NCBI GenBank assembly: GCA_025757745.1 | Contig: CP107217.1 | Location: forward strand, 434,001 to 498,000 | Reading direction: 5' to 3' | From: Coriobacteriaceae bacterium | GTDB lineage: Bacteria; Actinomycetota; Coriobacteriia; Coriobacteriales; Coriobacteriaceae | Length of the DNA: 64,000 nucleotides | Shown: positions 49,456 through 58,009 of the stretch, piece after piece | How positions within the stretch are numbered: the stretch's first letter is position 1 | Layout: every line of letters starts with the position of its first letter | Notes under the pieces: model-generated | Told to the model about the DNA's origin: nothing | The model's database searches: none | Seen by the model: the letters and a program-made list of their open reading frames with translations, nothing else | Translations under genes and position numbers: made by a program

Positions 49456-49567
49456 TACGGCACTGGTGACGCGAGCGGTCTCTATTTCACCGCAACCGAG
49501 GGGATGGGGGATGCGATAGTATTACGTGATGAATTTCGATAAACAGTGGGCTTCATCCGAGGGCTTT

Positions 49568-50260
49568 ATGGAACAACACCAGCATTATCAGAGCCTGCAA
49601 GATCAGGCATATAACGCATTGCGCTCCAAGATTATCTATGCCGAGCTCAAACCCGGCACGCGCCTTTCGGCGATTGGTCTGGAAAAGGAGACAGGAATCG
49701 GGCGCACGCCCATTCGCGAGTCTTTTGTGCGCCTGCGCGAGCAGGAGCTGGTGGAAACGCGTCCCAAAAGCGGCACCTATGTCTCAAAAATCAGCATGGA
49801 GCACGCCGAGAACGCCTGCTTTTTGCGCGAGAAACTCGAGAGAAGCGTGCTTATTAAATGCTGCTCTGCCGCCACGCCCGAGCAAAAGCAGCGGCTTGAG
49901 CAGATTCTTGCCGAGTCCGAATCGCTCGACTATCGCGAAACGCGTCGCTTTTTCGACTTGGATAACCTGTTTCATGAGACGTGTTTTGAGATTGCCGGCC
50001 GCCATATGTTGTGGGATTGGATGAAGAGCGTCAACACGCATTTTGAGCGATACAACTGGTTGCGTATGGTGTCGCAGGATCTGGATTGGGAACCGATTCG
50101 TCGGCAGCATCGCCGGATTCTCGAGGCCATTAAGAAGGGCGACACCGACACGGCGAGCTATTTGGCAGAGACGCACTTGCATCTGATGCCCGAGGAGCAG
50201 GGCCCGGTTATCGCCTTGCATCCCGACTATTTCGAGCTGCCCAAAGACTCGGCTATCTAA
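49568..50260 (+). CDS. GntR family transcriptional regulator (FadR/FCD-like)
   Basis: 230 residues. Winged helix (QAYNALRSKIIYAELKPGTR, AIGLEKETGIGRTPIRESFV, ELVETRPKSGTYVSKI) and a helical C-terminal FCD-like domain (RRFFDLDNLFHETCFEIAG with metal or ligand His; HRRILEAIKKGDTDTAS). The ATG at 49568 follows GAGGG; an in-frame ATG at 49529 has no site. Ligand unknown. It may control the oxidoreductase upstream or act elsewhere. Confidence 0.87.
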   Translation: MEQHQHYQSLQDQAYNALRSKIIYAELKPGTRLSAIGLEKETGIGRTPIRESFVRLREQELVETRPKSGTYVSKISMEHAENACFLREKLERSVLIKCCSAATPEQKQRLEQILAESESLDYRETRRFFDLDNLFHETCFEIAGRHMLWDWMKSVNTHFERYNWLRMVSQDLDWEPIRRQHRRILEAIKKGDTDTASYLAETHLHLMPEEQGPVIALHPDYFELPKDSAI

Positions 50261-50275
50261 CTCGCGCCCTTTATT

Positions 50276-50289
50276 AGCTGCGGTGAAAT
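50276..50289. repeat. Partial third copy of the kdp-flanking repeat
   Basis: AGCTGCGGTGAAAT matches the left arm of the hairpin at 38775 and 47191 with one change, then diverges. It suggests the hairpin is a dispersed family. The rest of the 120-base gap between the GntR and LacI genes shows nothing else. Confidence 0.4.
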
Positions 50290-50380
50290 TAAGATCGTTC
50301 TGCGGGTCTGGTGGCGTAGGCAGTTCGCATAAATGCCTAAAATGGCTCAGACTGCCGACAATTGGGAAACGGGGTGCGCT

Positions 50381-51403
50381 ATGGCGCAGATGAGAATCAA
50401 GGACATTGCCGCCGAGGCAGGCGTGAGCCCGGCCACGGTTTCGCGCTATCTCAACAACCGCCCCGGGCAGATGACCGAGGAAACCCGTGCTCGCATCGCG
50501 GCGGTTATCGAGCGCACCGGCTATCGTCCACGTGCCGCCGCGCGCAATCTGCGCAGCTCGCGTACCAACCTCATCGGCGTGATCTTGGCCGACATTGCTA
50601 ACCCGTTCTCCAGCGCCATGCTCGAAGGGCTTTCCGCCAGTGCCGCCGCGCGCGGCTGCTCGCTCATGACTGCCATTAGCGGCAATGATTCCGCCAAGGA
50701 AGCAGAGTCACTCACCAGACTTATCGATGCCGGTGTGGACGGCCTGGTCGTCAACACCTGTGGCGGCAATGACGAGGCAATCGCCGCGGCCGCGGGGCGC
50801 CTGCCCGTCGTGCTGCTCGACCGCGATGTTGCCGACGGCGGCATCGACTTGGTGACATCTAACAACCGTGAGCTGGTCGCTGGCTTGGTAGACGAGCTCG
50901 CCGCTGCGGGCTGTGAGCGCCTGTGCATGCTCACCGAGGCAAGCGACGACAGCCCCGTGCGTCGCGAGCGCGCCAAGGCCTTTACTGACGAGCTTTCGCA
51001 CCGTGGCCTTGCGGGCGAGGTTATCACCTTGGCCGACGGGGGCGCCACGGGCGTCAGCCGCCTGGACGAGACCATCCGCGACTATGCGGGCAAAAAACTC
51101 GGCCTCATTGCCGTCAACGGCCTGGTCTTCCTGCGTCTGACCGAGGCGCTGGCGCAGCTTGGTCCCTCGCTGCCGGCGGGGCTCAAGATCGCGACGTTTG
51201 ACGATTACCCCTGGAACCACGTGCTCTTTGGCGGTGTGACCACGGCCGCGCAGGACACCCTCACCATTGCCGAGCGTGTGGTCGAGCGCCTGTTCGAGCG
51301 CATCGACGTTGTTACCACCACCGTGGGCGAGGCCGCAAAGCTGGCGCCCAAGTGCATCGAGATCCCCGGCCACATCGAACACCGCGCCTCGACCTCGCGC
51401 TAG
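50381..51403 (+). CDS. LacI family transcriptional regulator
   Basis: 340 residues. N-terminal LacI helix-turn-helix (MRIKDIAAEAGVSPATVSRY, with hinge RPRAAARNLRSSRTNLIGVI) and a periplasmic-binding-like sensor domain (LVVNTCGGNDEAI, VVLLDRDV, IATFDDYPW). ATG 50381 or 50390 are both possible. The effector is unknown. Some features resemble KdgR-type repressors, but no sugar-acid genes adjoin. Confidence 0.88.
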   Translation: MAQMRIKDIAAEAGVSPATVSRYLNNRPGQMTEETRARIAAVIERTGYRPRAAARNLRSSRTNLIGVILADIANPFSSAMLEGLSASAAARGCSLMTAISGNDSAKEAESLTRLIDAGVDGLVVNTCGGNDEAIAAAAGRLPVVLLDRDVADGGIDLVTSNNRELVAGLVDELAAAGCERLCMLTEASDDSPVRRERAKAFTDELSHRGLAGEVITLADGGATGVSRLDETIRDYAGKKLGLIAVNGLVFLRLTEALAQLGPSLPAGLKIATFDDYPWNHVLFGGVTTAAQDTLTIAERVVERLFERIDVVTTTVGEAAKLAPKCIEIPGHIEHRASTSR

Positions 51404-51456
51404 CCGTTCGTTCGCAACTGCCTGTTCGCGCACGTTTTTTGAGCGCTTGATACGCT

Positions 51457-51472
51457 TTAACCCTGCGGAAAC
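51457..51472 (+). promoter_or_regulatory. Candidate GlnR box upstream of the GS-like gene
   Basis: TTAAC-N6-GAAAC fits the actinobacterial GlnR half-site pair gTnAC-N6-GaAAC in all but the first base. It lies upstream of TAGTAT (51485-51490), a likely -10, and 66 bases before the start codon. Confidence 0.5.
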
Positions 51473-51537
51473 ATTTTTCTGCGATAGTATCTGCGATATA
51501 GACCAGTCGAAACCCGCCCGAAAGAAAGGGGAGCGAC

Positions 51538-52875
51538 ATGAACCAGCAGAACATCGATTACGTACTCCGCTCCGTAGAGCAGCGTGACATCCGCTTTGTG
51601 CGTCTGTGGTTTGTCGACATTCTCGGCCGCCTCAAGAACTTTGCCATTAGCCCCGAGGACCTCGAGGTCGCTTTTGAGGAGGGTATTGGCTTTGACGGCT
51701 CCGCCATCGAGGGCTTTGCCACGCCCGAGGAAGCCGACATGCTGGCGTTTCCCGATGCTTCGACCTTCCAGATCCTGCCGTGGCGCCCGAGCCACAACGG
51801 CGTCGCCCGCGTGTTCTGCGACGTGTGCACTCCCGATCGCAAGCCGTTTGCCGGCGATCCGCGCGATGCCCTGCGCCGCATGTTCCGCAAGGCCGAGAAG
51901 GCCGGCTACCTGCTCAATGTGGGTGCCGAGCTGGAGTATTACTACTTCCCCGACGAGCACACCCCCGAGCCGCTCGACAACGTGGGCTACTTCGATCTTT
52001 CGGTGAGCGATGCCGCTCGCGACCTGCGTCGCAACACGGTCCTCACGCTCGAGAAGATGTCCGTGCCCGTGGAGTACACCTTCCACGCTGCCGGTCGCTC
52101 GCAGCACGGTATGAGCCTGCGCCATGCCGAGGCCCTGAGCATGTCCGACGCCATCACCACGGCCAAGCTCATCATTAAGCAGCAGGCCTACGAGAGCGGT
52201 TGCCACGCCTCCTTTATGCCCAAGCCGTTGGCGGGTGAGGATGGCAGTGCTATGTTCCTGTGCCAGTCGCTGTTCGACCACGACGGCAACAACGTCTTTT
52301 GGGGCGAGGACGACGAGAAGTACCACCTCTCCGATATCGCCAAGCACTACATGGCCGGCATCCTGGCGCACGCGCGCGAGATCAGCGCTATCACTAACCC
52401 CACGGTCAACTCGTATAAGCGCATCACCACGGGTGGCGACTCCGTGCCGCAGTACGCCACGTGGGGCCTGCGCAACCGCGCGAGTATGGTCCGCATTCCG
52501 GTCTACAAGCCCGGCAAGCAGCTGTCCACGCGCATCGAGCTGCGCAGTCCCGATCCCATGGCCAACCCGTACCTGGTCAACGCCGTCACGCTAGCGGCCG
52601 GTCTGGACGGCATCGAGCGCAAGCTGGAACTCCCGCCCGAGGCAACTGCCGAGACGCTCAAACTTACCGACCGTCAGATGGTCGAGGCCGGCTACACGCC
52701 GCTGCCGCGCTCGCTCAAAGAGGCGCTCGACGTGTTTGAGGACTCGCAGTTTATGAAGGATGCCCTCGGCGAGCACATCCACAGCTTCTTCCTCAAAAAG
52801 AAGCGCGCCGAGTGGCATAAGTTTGAGTCTACGATCACCGAGTGGGAGATCAAGCACTACCTGGCGAACTCCTAA
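51538..52875 (+). CDS. Type I glutamine synthetase homologue with altered active site
   Basis: 445 residues, full length. Kept: GFDGSAIEGF, the Glu pair in GAELEYYYF (131, 133), NPTVNSYKR, RNRASMVRIP, and Glu334 in TRIELRSPDPMANPY. Changed against the family pattern HHEVAPGQHEID and GSGMH: the first Glu is Ala184, the Glu after QH is Gly191, and the catalytic/metal His of GSGMH is Phe240 (GSAMF). The GYEAP loop reads GGDSVP. These positions bind the two metals and ATP in GlnA, so ordinary activity is doubtful. It may be a regulator or use another substrate. AAAGGGGAG precedes the ATG. A GlnR-like gene follows. Confidence 0.9.
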   Translation: MNQQNIDYVLRSVEQRDIRFVRLWFVDILGRLKNFAISPEDLEVAFEEGIGFDGSAIEGFATPEEADMLAFPDASTFQILPWRPSHNGVARVFCDVCTPDRKPFAGDPRDALRRMFRKAEKAGYLLNVGAELEYYYFPDEHTPEPLDNVGYFDLSVSDAARDLRRNTVLTLEKMSVPVEYTFHAAGRSQHGMSLRHAEALSMSDAITTAKLIIKQQAYESGCHASFMPKPLAGEDGSAMFLCQSLFDHDGNNVFWGEDDEKYHLSDIAKHYMAGILAHAREISAITNPTVNSYKRITTGGDSVPQYATWGLRNRASMVRIPVYKPGKQLSTRIELRSPDPMANPYLVNAVTLAAGLDGIERKLELPPEATAETLKLTDRQMVEAGYTPLPRSLKEALDVFEDSQFMKDALGEHIHSFFLKKKRAEWHKFESTITEWEIKHYLANS

Positions 52876-52925
52876 TCACGCTGGCTTGTTCCAGTACGAT
52901 TGAGCTCATTTCTTTGGAGGCCGAT

Positions 52926-53588
52926 ATGTCCGAAAAGAGTGCCCTGTTCATGGCGCGCACGACGCGCTTCCACGAGTTTGCCCGCAGCTTGACGACCACC
53001 CTGGGTGTCGAGGTGAGCCTGGCAACCCCCGATTCGCCGACTGCGGCGCACGACTTTGACCTGCTGATCCTCGATTCCGATGGCATCCGCAGCGACCGCA
53101 TCGATCAGATTGCCAAATGGCTCGACGACCGCGGCGGCGTTCCCATGCTGGTGATCGTCGACGACGAGGCGCTCGGTACCTTGCGCCTGCCCAATCACGC
53201 GCATGCCGACTTTGTATGCCCCACGGCGACGCCCAACGAGCTCAAGGCTCGCGCGCAGCGCCTGATGGGCGAGGAGGAGACCGTCACCGCCGACGATGTG
53301 CTCAACATCGATAACCTCGAGATTAACCTGGCCACCTACCAGGTGACGCTCGATAACGAGCCCATCGACCTGACGCTGATGGAGTACTCGCTGTTGAGCT
53401 TTTTGGCGACGCACCCCAACCGCGCCTACAGCCGCGAGGTGCTGCTGCACCGCGTGTGGGGCTTTGAGTACTGCGGCGGCACGCGCACCGTCGACGTGCA
53501 CATTCGACGCATCCGCTCCAAGGTGGGCCCGCAGATCGCGGCACACATCACCACCGTCCGCGGCGTGGGCTATCTGTTTAAGGACTAG
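52926..53588 (+). CDS. GlnR-like orphan OmpR-family regulator
   Basis: 220 residues. The N-terminal receiver-like domain is degenerate: no acidic pair at the start, LLILDSDGIRSDRIDQI where a phosphorylation loop would be, and no switch Lys-Pro. The C-terminal winged helix (LTLMEYSLLSFLATHPNRAY, LLHRVWGFEYCGGTRTVDVH, VRGVGYLF) closely follows Streptomyces GlnR, the nitrogen regulator that works without phosphorylation. Location 50 bases after a glutamine-synthetase-like gene supports a nitrogen role. TGGAGG lies before the ATG at 52926. Confidence 0.85.
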   Translation: MSEKSALFMARTTRFHEFARSLTTTLGVEVSLATPDSPTAAHDFDLLILDSDGIRSDRIDQIAKWLDDRGGVPMLVIVDDEALGTLRLPNHAHADFVCPTATPNELKARAQRLMGEEETVTADDVLNIDNLEINLATYQVTLDNEPIDLTLMEYSLLSFLATHPNRAYSREVLLHRVWGFEYCGGTRTVDVHIRRIRSKVGPQIAAHITTVRGVGYLFKD

Positions 53589-53595
53589 ATTTCCG

Positions 53596-53622
53596 CCACA
53601 AAGGGGACAGGCACCTTTGTGG
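53596..53622. repeat. Small REP-like hairpin
   Basis: CCACAAAGG and CCTTTGTGG enclose GGACAGGCA. The GGGGACAGG core is shared with other extragenic hairpins in the window. Confidence 0.55.
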
Positions 53623-53743
53623 TGGTTTTGACGCGGGTGCGGGTTCCTCTCGAATCTGCAGCAGAACTTAAGCCTTCCTAAAAGATTGCGTTCTCATACA
53701 CTTGCGCCCGCATATTGGGGTACAACTCAACGTGAACAATGAT

Positions 53744-53767
53744 GGCCCGCCACATGTTTGGCGGGCC
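53744..53767 (+). terminator. Terminator-like hairpin before htrA
   Basis: GGCCCGCCA and TGGCGGGCC form a perfect 9-bp stem followed by TTTGG. It ends 30 bases before the htrA start, so either it ends transcription from upstream or it lies in the htrA leader. Confidence 0.55.
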
Positions 53768-53796
53768 TTTGGTTATTTGACGAAAGGATCGCAGCT

Positions 53797-55260
53797 ATGA
53801 GCGAGTACGATTCCCAGCGTCCCCAGGATGCGGGCAACGCCGGCGAGACCCAACAGCAGCCGCGTGTGCAGGTAGAGTCGACGCCTGCCGATGGCAACAA
53901 CATTCCTTACGTGCAGGCCTACGACACGCAGACCGGCCAGCCGCTGGGTGGCCAGCAGGTCGTGAACAAGCACACGGTGGTCAAGACCAAGACCAAAAAG
54001 CTGCCGATCTTTATTACGGCACTTGCCGGCTGCGCCTGCGGCGCCCTGCTGGTCATTGCGCTCATTATGAGCGGCACGCTCAACATTGGCGGCGGCAAGA
54101 ATGCCGTGACGGCGGGCGCTTCGGGTTCATCGACGCAAAAGATCACGATCGACTCCGAGGACACCACGCTGGCCGAGGCCGTTTCTGCTAAGGCCCTGCC
54201 CTCCGTGGTTTCCATTACCGCCACTTCGAGCGGCGGCCAGAATGGCTCGCTTTCGCAGTCTGCTGACGAGTCGGACAGCTCGGGCAGCGTCGGTTCGGGC
54301 GTTGTGCTCGATACCGAGGGCCATATCCTCACCAACAACCACGTGGTCGATGGCTATGACCAGTACGTGGTTACCATGGACGACGGCACCACCTACGAGG
54401 CCGAGTTCGTGGGCAACGATGCCTCGAGCGACCTGGCCGTCATCAAGCTCAAGGATGCTGACGCCTCCAAGCTCACGCCGATTGAGATCGGTGATTCCTC
54501 CAAGCTCAACGTGGGCGAGTGGGTCATGGCGATCGGTTCGCCGTTTGGCAACGAGCAGTCTGTCTCCACGGGTATCGTCTCGGCGCTCTATCGCTCCACG
54601 GCCATGAGCTCTACCAACGGTAACACCATCTATGCCAACATGATCCAGACCGATGCCGCCATCAACCCGGGCAACTCCGGCGGCGCGCTCGTTAACGATA
54701 ACGGCGAGCTTGTGGGTATCAACTCGCTCATCGAGAGCTACTCGGGCTCCAGCTCGGGCGTGGGCTTTGCCATTCCGGTCAACTATGCCAAGAACATTGC
54801 CGACCAGATCATCGACGGCAAGACGCCGGTGCATCCGTACCTGGGCGCTACGCTTTCGAGCGTCAACGCGCTCAACGCTCGCACCAACAAGCTGAGCACC
54901 GATAGCGGCGCGTACGTGGCGAGCGTCGTCGAGGACGGTCCTGCCGCCAAGGCTGGCATCCAAGAGGGCGATGTCATTACCAAGCTGGGCGATGACGAGA
55001 TTACGAGCGCCGATGGCCTGATCATTGCGCTGCGCAGCCACGAGGTGGGCGAGAAGGTCGAAATCACGCTCATGCGCGGCAAGGAGGAGAAGAAGGTCAC
55101 TGTCGAGCTGGGCTCCGACGAGGAGCTGCAGAACCAGCAGCAGGACGACAGTTCGACCGACACCGGCAACGGCGGTATTACCGACGAGCAGCTGCGCCAG
55201 TACCTGGAGGAGCTGCTCGGCCAGCAAGGCCAGGGTCAAGGCTACGGTCAGGGTTACTAA
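53797..55260 (+). CDS. HtrA/DegP-type serine protease with PDZ domain
   Basis: 487 residues. A Gln- and Pro-rich cytoplasmic N-terminus (about 65 residues) leads to a membrane anchor (FITALAGCACGALLVIALIM). The chymotrypsin-fold protease has His in TNNHVVDGY, Asp in SSDLAVIKL and Ser in NPGNSGGAL. A PDZ domain follows (about 355-440, AGIQEGDVITKLGD), then a Gln/Gly-rich tail. Degrades or chaperones misfolded proteins outside the membrane. GAAAGGA precedes the ATG. Confidence 0.93.
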   Translation: MSEYDSQRPQDAGNAGETQQQPRVQVESTPADGNNIPYVQAYDTQTGQPLGGQQVVNKHTVVKTKTKKLPIFITALAGCACGALLVIALIMSGTLNIGGGKNAVTAGASGSSTQKITIDSEDTTLAEAVSAKALPSVVSITATSSGGQNGSLSQSADESDSSGSVGSGVVLDTEGHILTNNHVVDGYDQYVVTMDDGTTYEAEFVGNDASSDLAVIKLKDADASKLTPIEIGDSSKLNVGEWVMAIGSPFGNEQSVSTGIVSALYRSTAMSSTNGNTIYANMIQTDAAINPGNSGGALVNDNGELVGINSLIESYSGSSSGVGFAIPVNYAKNIADQIIDGKTPVHPYLGATLSSVNALNARTNKLSTDSGAYVASVVEDGPAAKAGIQEGDVITKLGDDEITSADGLIIALRSHEVGEKVEITLMRGKEEKKVTVELGSDEELQNQQQDDSSTDTGNGGITDEQLRQYLEELLGQQGQGQGYGQGY

Positions 55261-55287
55261 CGAGCTTTTCGCACATATCGAGGCCAG

Positions 55288-55323
55288 AGGGGCTGTCCCA
55301 TCAACACGGGGCAGCCCCTTTTT
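55288..55323 (+). terminator. Terminator of htrA
   Basis: AGGGGCTG and CAGCCCCT arms around a partly paired loop, followed by TTTTTT. Confidence 0.85.
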
Positions 55324-55329
55324 TCTTAT

Positions 55330-55397
55330 TGATCCGTTGGGGACGGAGGAAAACGGATCATTTAGAACTGGCAAGAGCATGGTTTGATCGCGTGATC
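55330..55397. repeat. Partial copy of long hairpin 2
   Basis: Positions 55339-55360 are identical to the 22-base right arm at 22048-22069. The left arm is cut to TGATCCGTT (55330-55338), still pairing with AACGGATCA. GATCGCGTGATC at 55384-55395 resembles the loop palindrome of hairpin 2. It lies between htrA and ligA. Confidence 0.75.
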
Positions 55398-55507
55398 CAT
55401 CCCGGTCCGGTGGCTGCCGATTCGGTGCGGTTCGAAAGGGTTATTCGGCGGCATGGTGACCGGTGGTACTCTTGTATCCGTTTGAAATCGAGCGAAGGAG
55501 TGCCGCT

Positions 55508-57736
55508 ATGGAGCAATCGAGCCTGTTTGGTGACGGCGTGGACATCGATACCGAAACGCCCGCGAGCACGGATACCGCTGCGCCGGCCGATGCCCGTGCC
55601 CAGGCGGCAGCGCGTGCGGCCGAGCTGCGCCACGAGCTCGACTACCACGCCTATCGCTACTACATGCTCGACGCGCCCGAGATCACGGACGCCGCCTTTG
55701 ACAAAATGCTTGTTGAGCTCCAGCAGATCGAGGCGACCTACCCCGATTTGGTAACGCCCGACAGCTACACCCAACGCGTGGGTGGGTACGTGAGCGAGCA
55801 GTTTACGCCGGTCACGCATATGGCGCGCATGTATTCCATGGACGATGCCATGGATCTGGACGAACTTGACGCGTGGCTCCAGCGCGCCGAGGATGCGCTC
55901 GGTGCCGGCAGCGTCACCTATACCTGTGAGCTTAAGATCGACGGTCTGGGCGTGGCGCTTACCTACCAAAACGGCACCTTTGTGCGCGCCGCCACGCGCG
56001 GTGACGGCACCACGGGTGAGGATGTGTCGCTCAACGTGCGTACCATCAAGGATGTGCCCATGCATCTGTCCGAGGCAGCGCTCGCCCACATGGGCGCCGA
56101 CCGTGAGCGTACCATCGAGGTGCGCGGCGAGGTCTACATGCCTAAGGGCAGCTTTGTTCGTCTAAATGAAGAGGCCGATGCCGAGGGGCGCGACCCCTTC
56201 GCCAACCCGCGCAACGCTGCCGCCGGCAGCCTGCGTCAGAAGGATCCCAAGATCACGGCGCGCCGCGACCTGGCCACCTTTATCTACGCCATCGCCGATA
56301 CCGACCCGCTGCACGTCCACAGCCAGCGCGAGTTTCTGGACTGGCTGCGCAGTGCCGGCTTTAGCGTCAACCCCAACGTGGCCCGTTGTGCTACGCCGGC
56401 CGAGGTCCACGAGTTCTGTGCCAAGGCGCTCGAGCACCGCGGCGACCTGGATTACGATATCGACGGCGTGGTCGTAAAGGTTGACAGCTTCCAGCAGCAG
56501 CTCGACCTGGGCTTTACCGCCCGCGCACCACGCTGGGCCATTGCCTTTAAGTTCCCGCCCGAGGAAAAGCAGACCGTCCTGCGCGTGATTCGCATCCAGG
56601 TGGGTCGCACCGGTGTGCTCACGCCGGTCGCCGAGTTCGACCCGGTGACGGTTGCCGGCTCCACCATCGCGCGCGCCACGCTGCACAACATCGACGAGAT
56701 CCGTCGCAAAAACGTGCGCGAGGGCGACACCATCATCGTGCACAAGGCGGGTGACGTGATCCCCGAGGTCGTGGGCCCGGTGCTCGATAAGCGCCCGGCC
56801 GATTCGGTTGACTGGCACATGCCCGAGGCCTGCCCCGTGTGCGGCAGCCCCGTGGTTCACGAGGATGGCGAGGTTGCCTACCGCTGCGTCTCCATCGATT
56901 GCCCCGCACAGCTCAAGGAGCGCCTGCTCCACTGGGTGAGCCGCGGCTGCATGGACGTCGACGGCCTGGGCGATGAGATCGTCGACAAGATGATCGCCGC
57001 CGGCCTGATCCATGATGTCGCGGACTTCTACCAGCTTACGGTGGACGATATCGCCGGCCTGGACACGGGCCGCACCTATGCCAGCTCCAACAGCAAAAAG
57101 GGCGTCAAGAAGGGCGACCCCATTCCGGTAGGCCTCAAGACGGCCGAGAAAATCATCGCCGAGCTCAACAAGTCCAAGAGCCAGCCGCTCGGTCGCGTGC
57201 TGTTTGCCCTGGGCATCCGCCACGTGGGCAAGAGCGTGGGCGAGGTCATCGCCGAGCGATTCCTGTCGATTGACAAGCTCATCTTGGCGAGCGAAGAGGA
57301 TATTGCCGAGTGCGAGGGCATCGGTCCCAAGATTGCGGCGAGCGTCAAGCAGTTCCTGGCCGTGCCCGAGAACCTTGCCGTGCTGGAGCGCCTGCGCCAG
57401 GCGGGCCTGCCGCTCGAGGTTGACCTAGGCGCCGCTCATGCGCAGGCCGCAGCCAACGCTGGCGTGGCGGGTGAGCTTGCTGACGCACAGCCGCTTGCGG
57501 GTCTGACCTTCGTGCTCACCGGCACGCTCGTCAACCGCACCCGCGACGAGGCGGGTGCGGCGCTCAAGGTGCTCGGCGCCAAGGTTTCGGGCAGCGTGTC
57601 AAAGAAGACAAGCTATCTGGTCGCCGGCCCCAAAGCGGGCTCCAAGCTCACCAAAGCCGAGCAGCTGGGTGTGCCCGTGCTGGACGAGGACGCACTCGAG
57701 CAGATTTTAGCTACCGGTGAGGTGCCCCAGGCTTAA
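55508..57736 (+). CDS. ligA: NAD-dependent DNA ligase
   Basis: 742 residues. Seals nicks in replication and repair. Catalytic Lys143 in ELKIDGLGVAL, with an N-terminal Ia domain (HAYRYYMLD). OB fold, Cys4 zinc finger (CPVCGSPVV...CVSIDCPAQ), helix-hairpin-helix region (EECEGIGPKIAASV-type) and a C-terminal BRCT domain (LTFVLTGTLVNRTRDEA). A 30-residue acidic N-terminal extension precedes the usual start. The ATG at 55508 follows AAGGAG. Confidence 0.95.
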   Translation: MEQSSLFGDGVDIDTETPASTDTAAPADARAQAAARAAELRHELDYHAYRYYMLDAPEITDAAFDKMLVELQQIEATYPDLVTPDSYTQRVGGYVSEQFTPVTHMARMYSMDDAMDLDELDAWLQRAEDALGAGSVTYTCELKIDGLGVALTYQNGTFVRAATRGDGTTGEDVSLNVRTIKDVPMHLSEAALAHMGADRERTIEVRGEVYMPKGSFVRLNEEADAEGRDPFANPRNAAAGSLRQKDPKITARRDLATFIYAIADTDPLHVHSQREFLDWLRSAGFSVNPNVARCATPAEVHEFCAKALEHRGDLDYDIDGVVVKVDSFQQQLDLGFTARAPRWAIAFKFPPEEKQTVLRVIRIQVGRTGVLTPVAEFDPVTVAGSTIARATLHNIDEIRRKNVREGDTIIVHKAGDVIPEVVGPVLDKRPADSVDWHMPEACPVCGSPVVHEDGEVAYRCVSIDCPAQLKERLLHWVSRGCMDVDGLGDEIVDKMIAAGLIHDVADFYQLTVDDIAGLDTGRTYASSNSKKGVKKGDPIPVGLKTAEKIIAELNKSKSQPLGRVLFALGIRHVGKSVGEVIAERFLSIDKLILASEEDIAECEGIGPKIAASVKQFLAVPENLAVLERLRQAGLPLEVDLGAAHAQAAANAGVAGELADAQPLAGLTFVLTGTLVNRTRDEAGAALKVLGAKVSGSVSKKTSYLVAGPKAGSKLTKAEQLGVPVLDEDALEQILATGEVPQA

Positions 57737-57757
57737 GGCACCGATAACCAAATTGAG

Positions 57758-57799
57758 AAACCTCCCGGAAAGTTCGATGCTTTCTGGGAGGTTTTTATT
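57758..57799 (+). terminator. Terminator of ligA
   Basis: AAACCTCCCGGAAAG pairs with CTTTCTGGGAGGTTT (one mismatch) and is followed by TTATTT. Confidence 0.88.
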
Positions 57800-57850
57800 T
57801 GGGTGCGGTGACGGGCACCGTGATCTGCGTCATGTAGGTTGCTGAGGGTG
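57797..57850 (-). pseudogene. Duplicate of the 3' end of the merR gene
   Basis: On the minus strand the last 19 or so codons encode SPSATYMTQITVPVTAPK and a stop. The intact MerR gene at 59117 ends DPTTYVTQITVPVAPSK. About 80% of the bases match. Only the tail is present; upstream coding sequence is absent. It marks the left side of the toxin-antitoxin block. Confidence 0.75.
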
Positions 57851-57942
57851 ATCCTGCGGACCGGTGCCGTCCCGGAGCGATAAGAGATTCATGCAGAGCA
57901 GAGGGGCCCATAATGGTTGATTGCCTCCATTGTGGTGATTTT

Positions 57943-57974
57943 TATACACGTTAACATTAACATTAACGTGTATA
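57943..57974. promoter_or_regulatory. Operator of the toxin-antitoxin module
   Basis: TATACACGTTAA and TTAACGTGTATA are perfect 12-bp inverted arms with an 8-base spacer, 35 bases before the antitoxin start. TTAACA/TTAACG also repeats directly. This is the usual place and form for autoregulation by a Phd-type antitoxin. It also contains likely -10 sequence. Confidence 0.7.
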
Positions 57975-58009
57975 CTAAGCAGTGAAGATATATGTTGAGA
58001 GGAGCCGCT

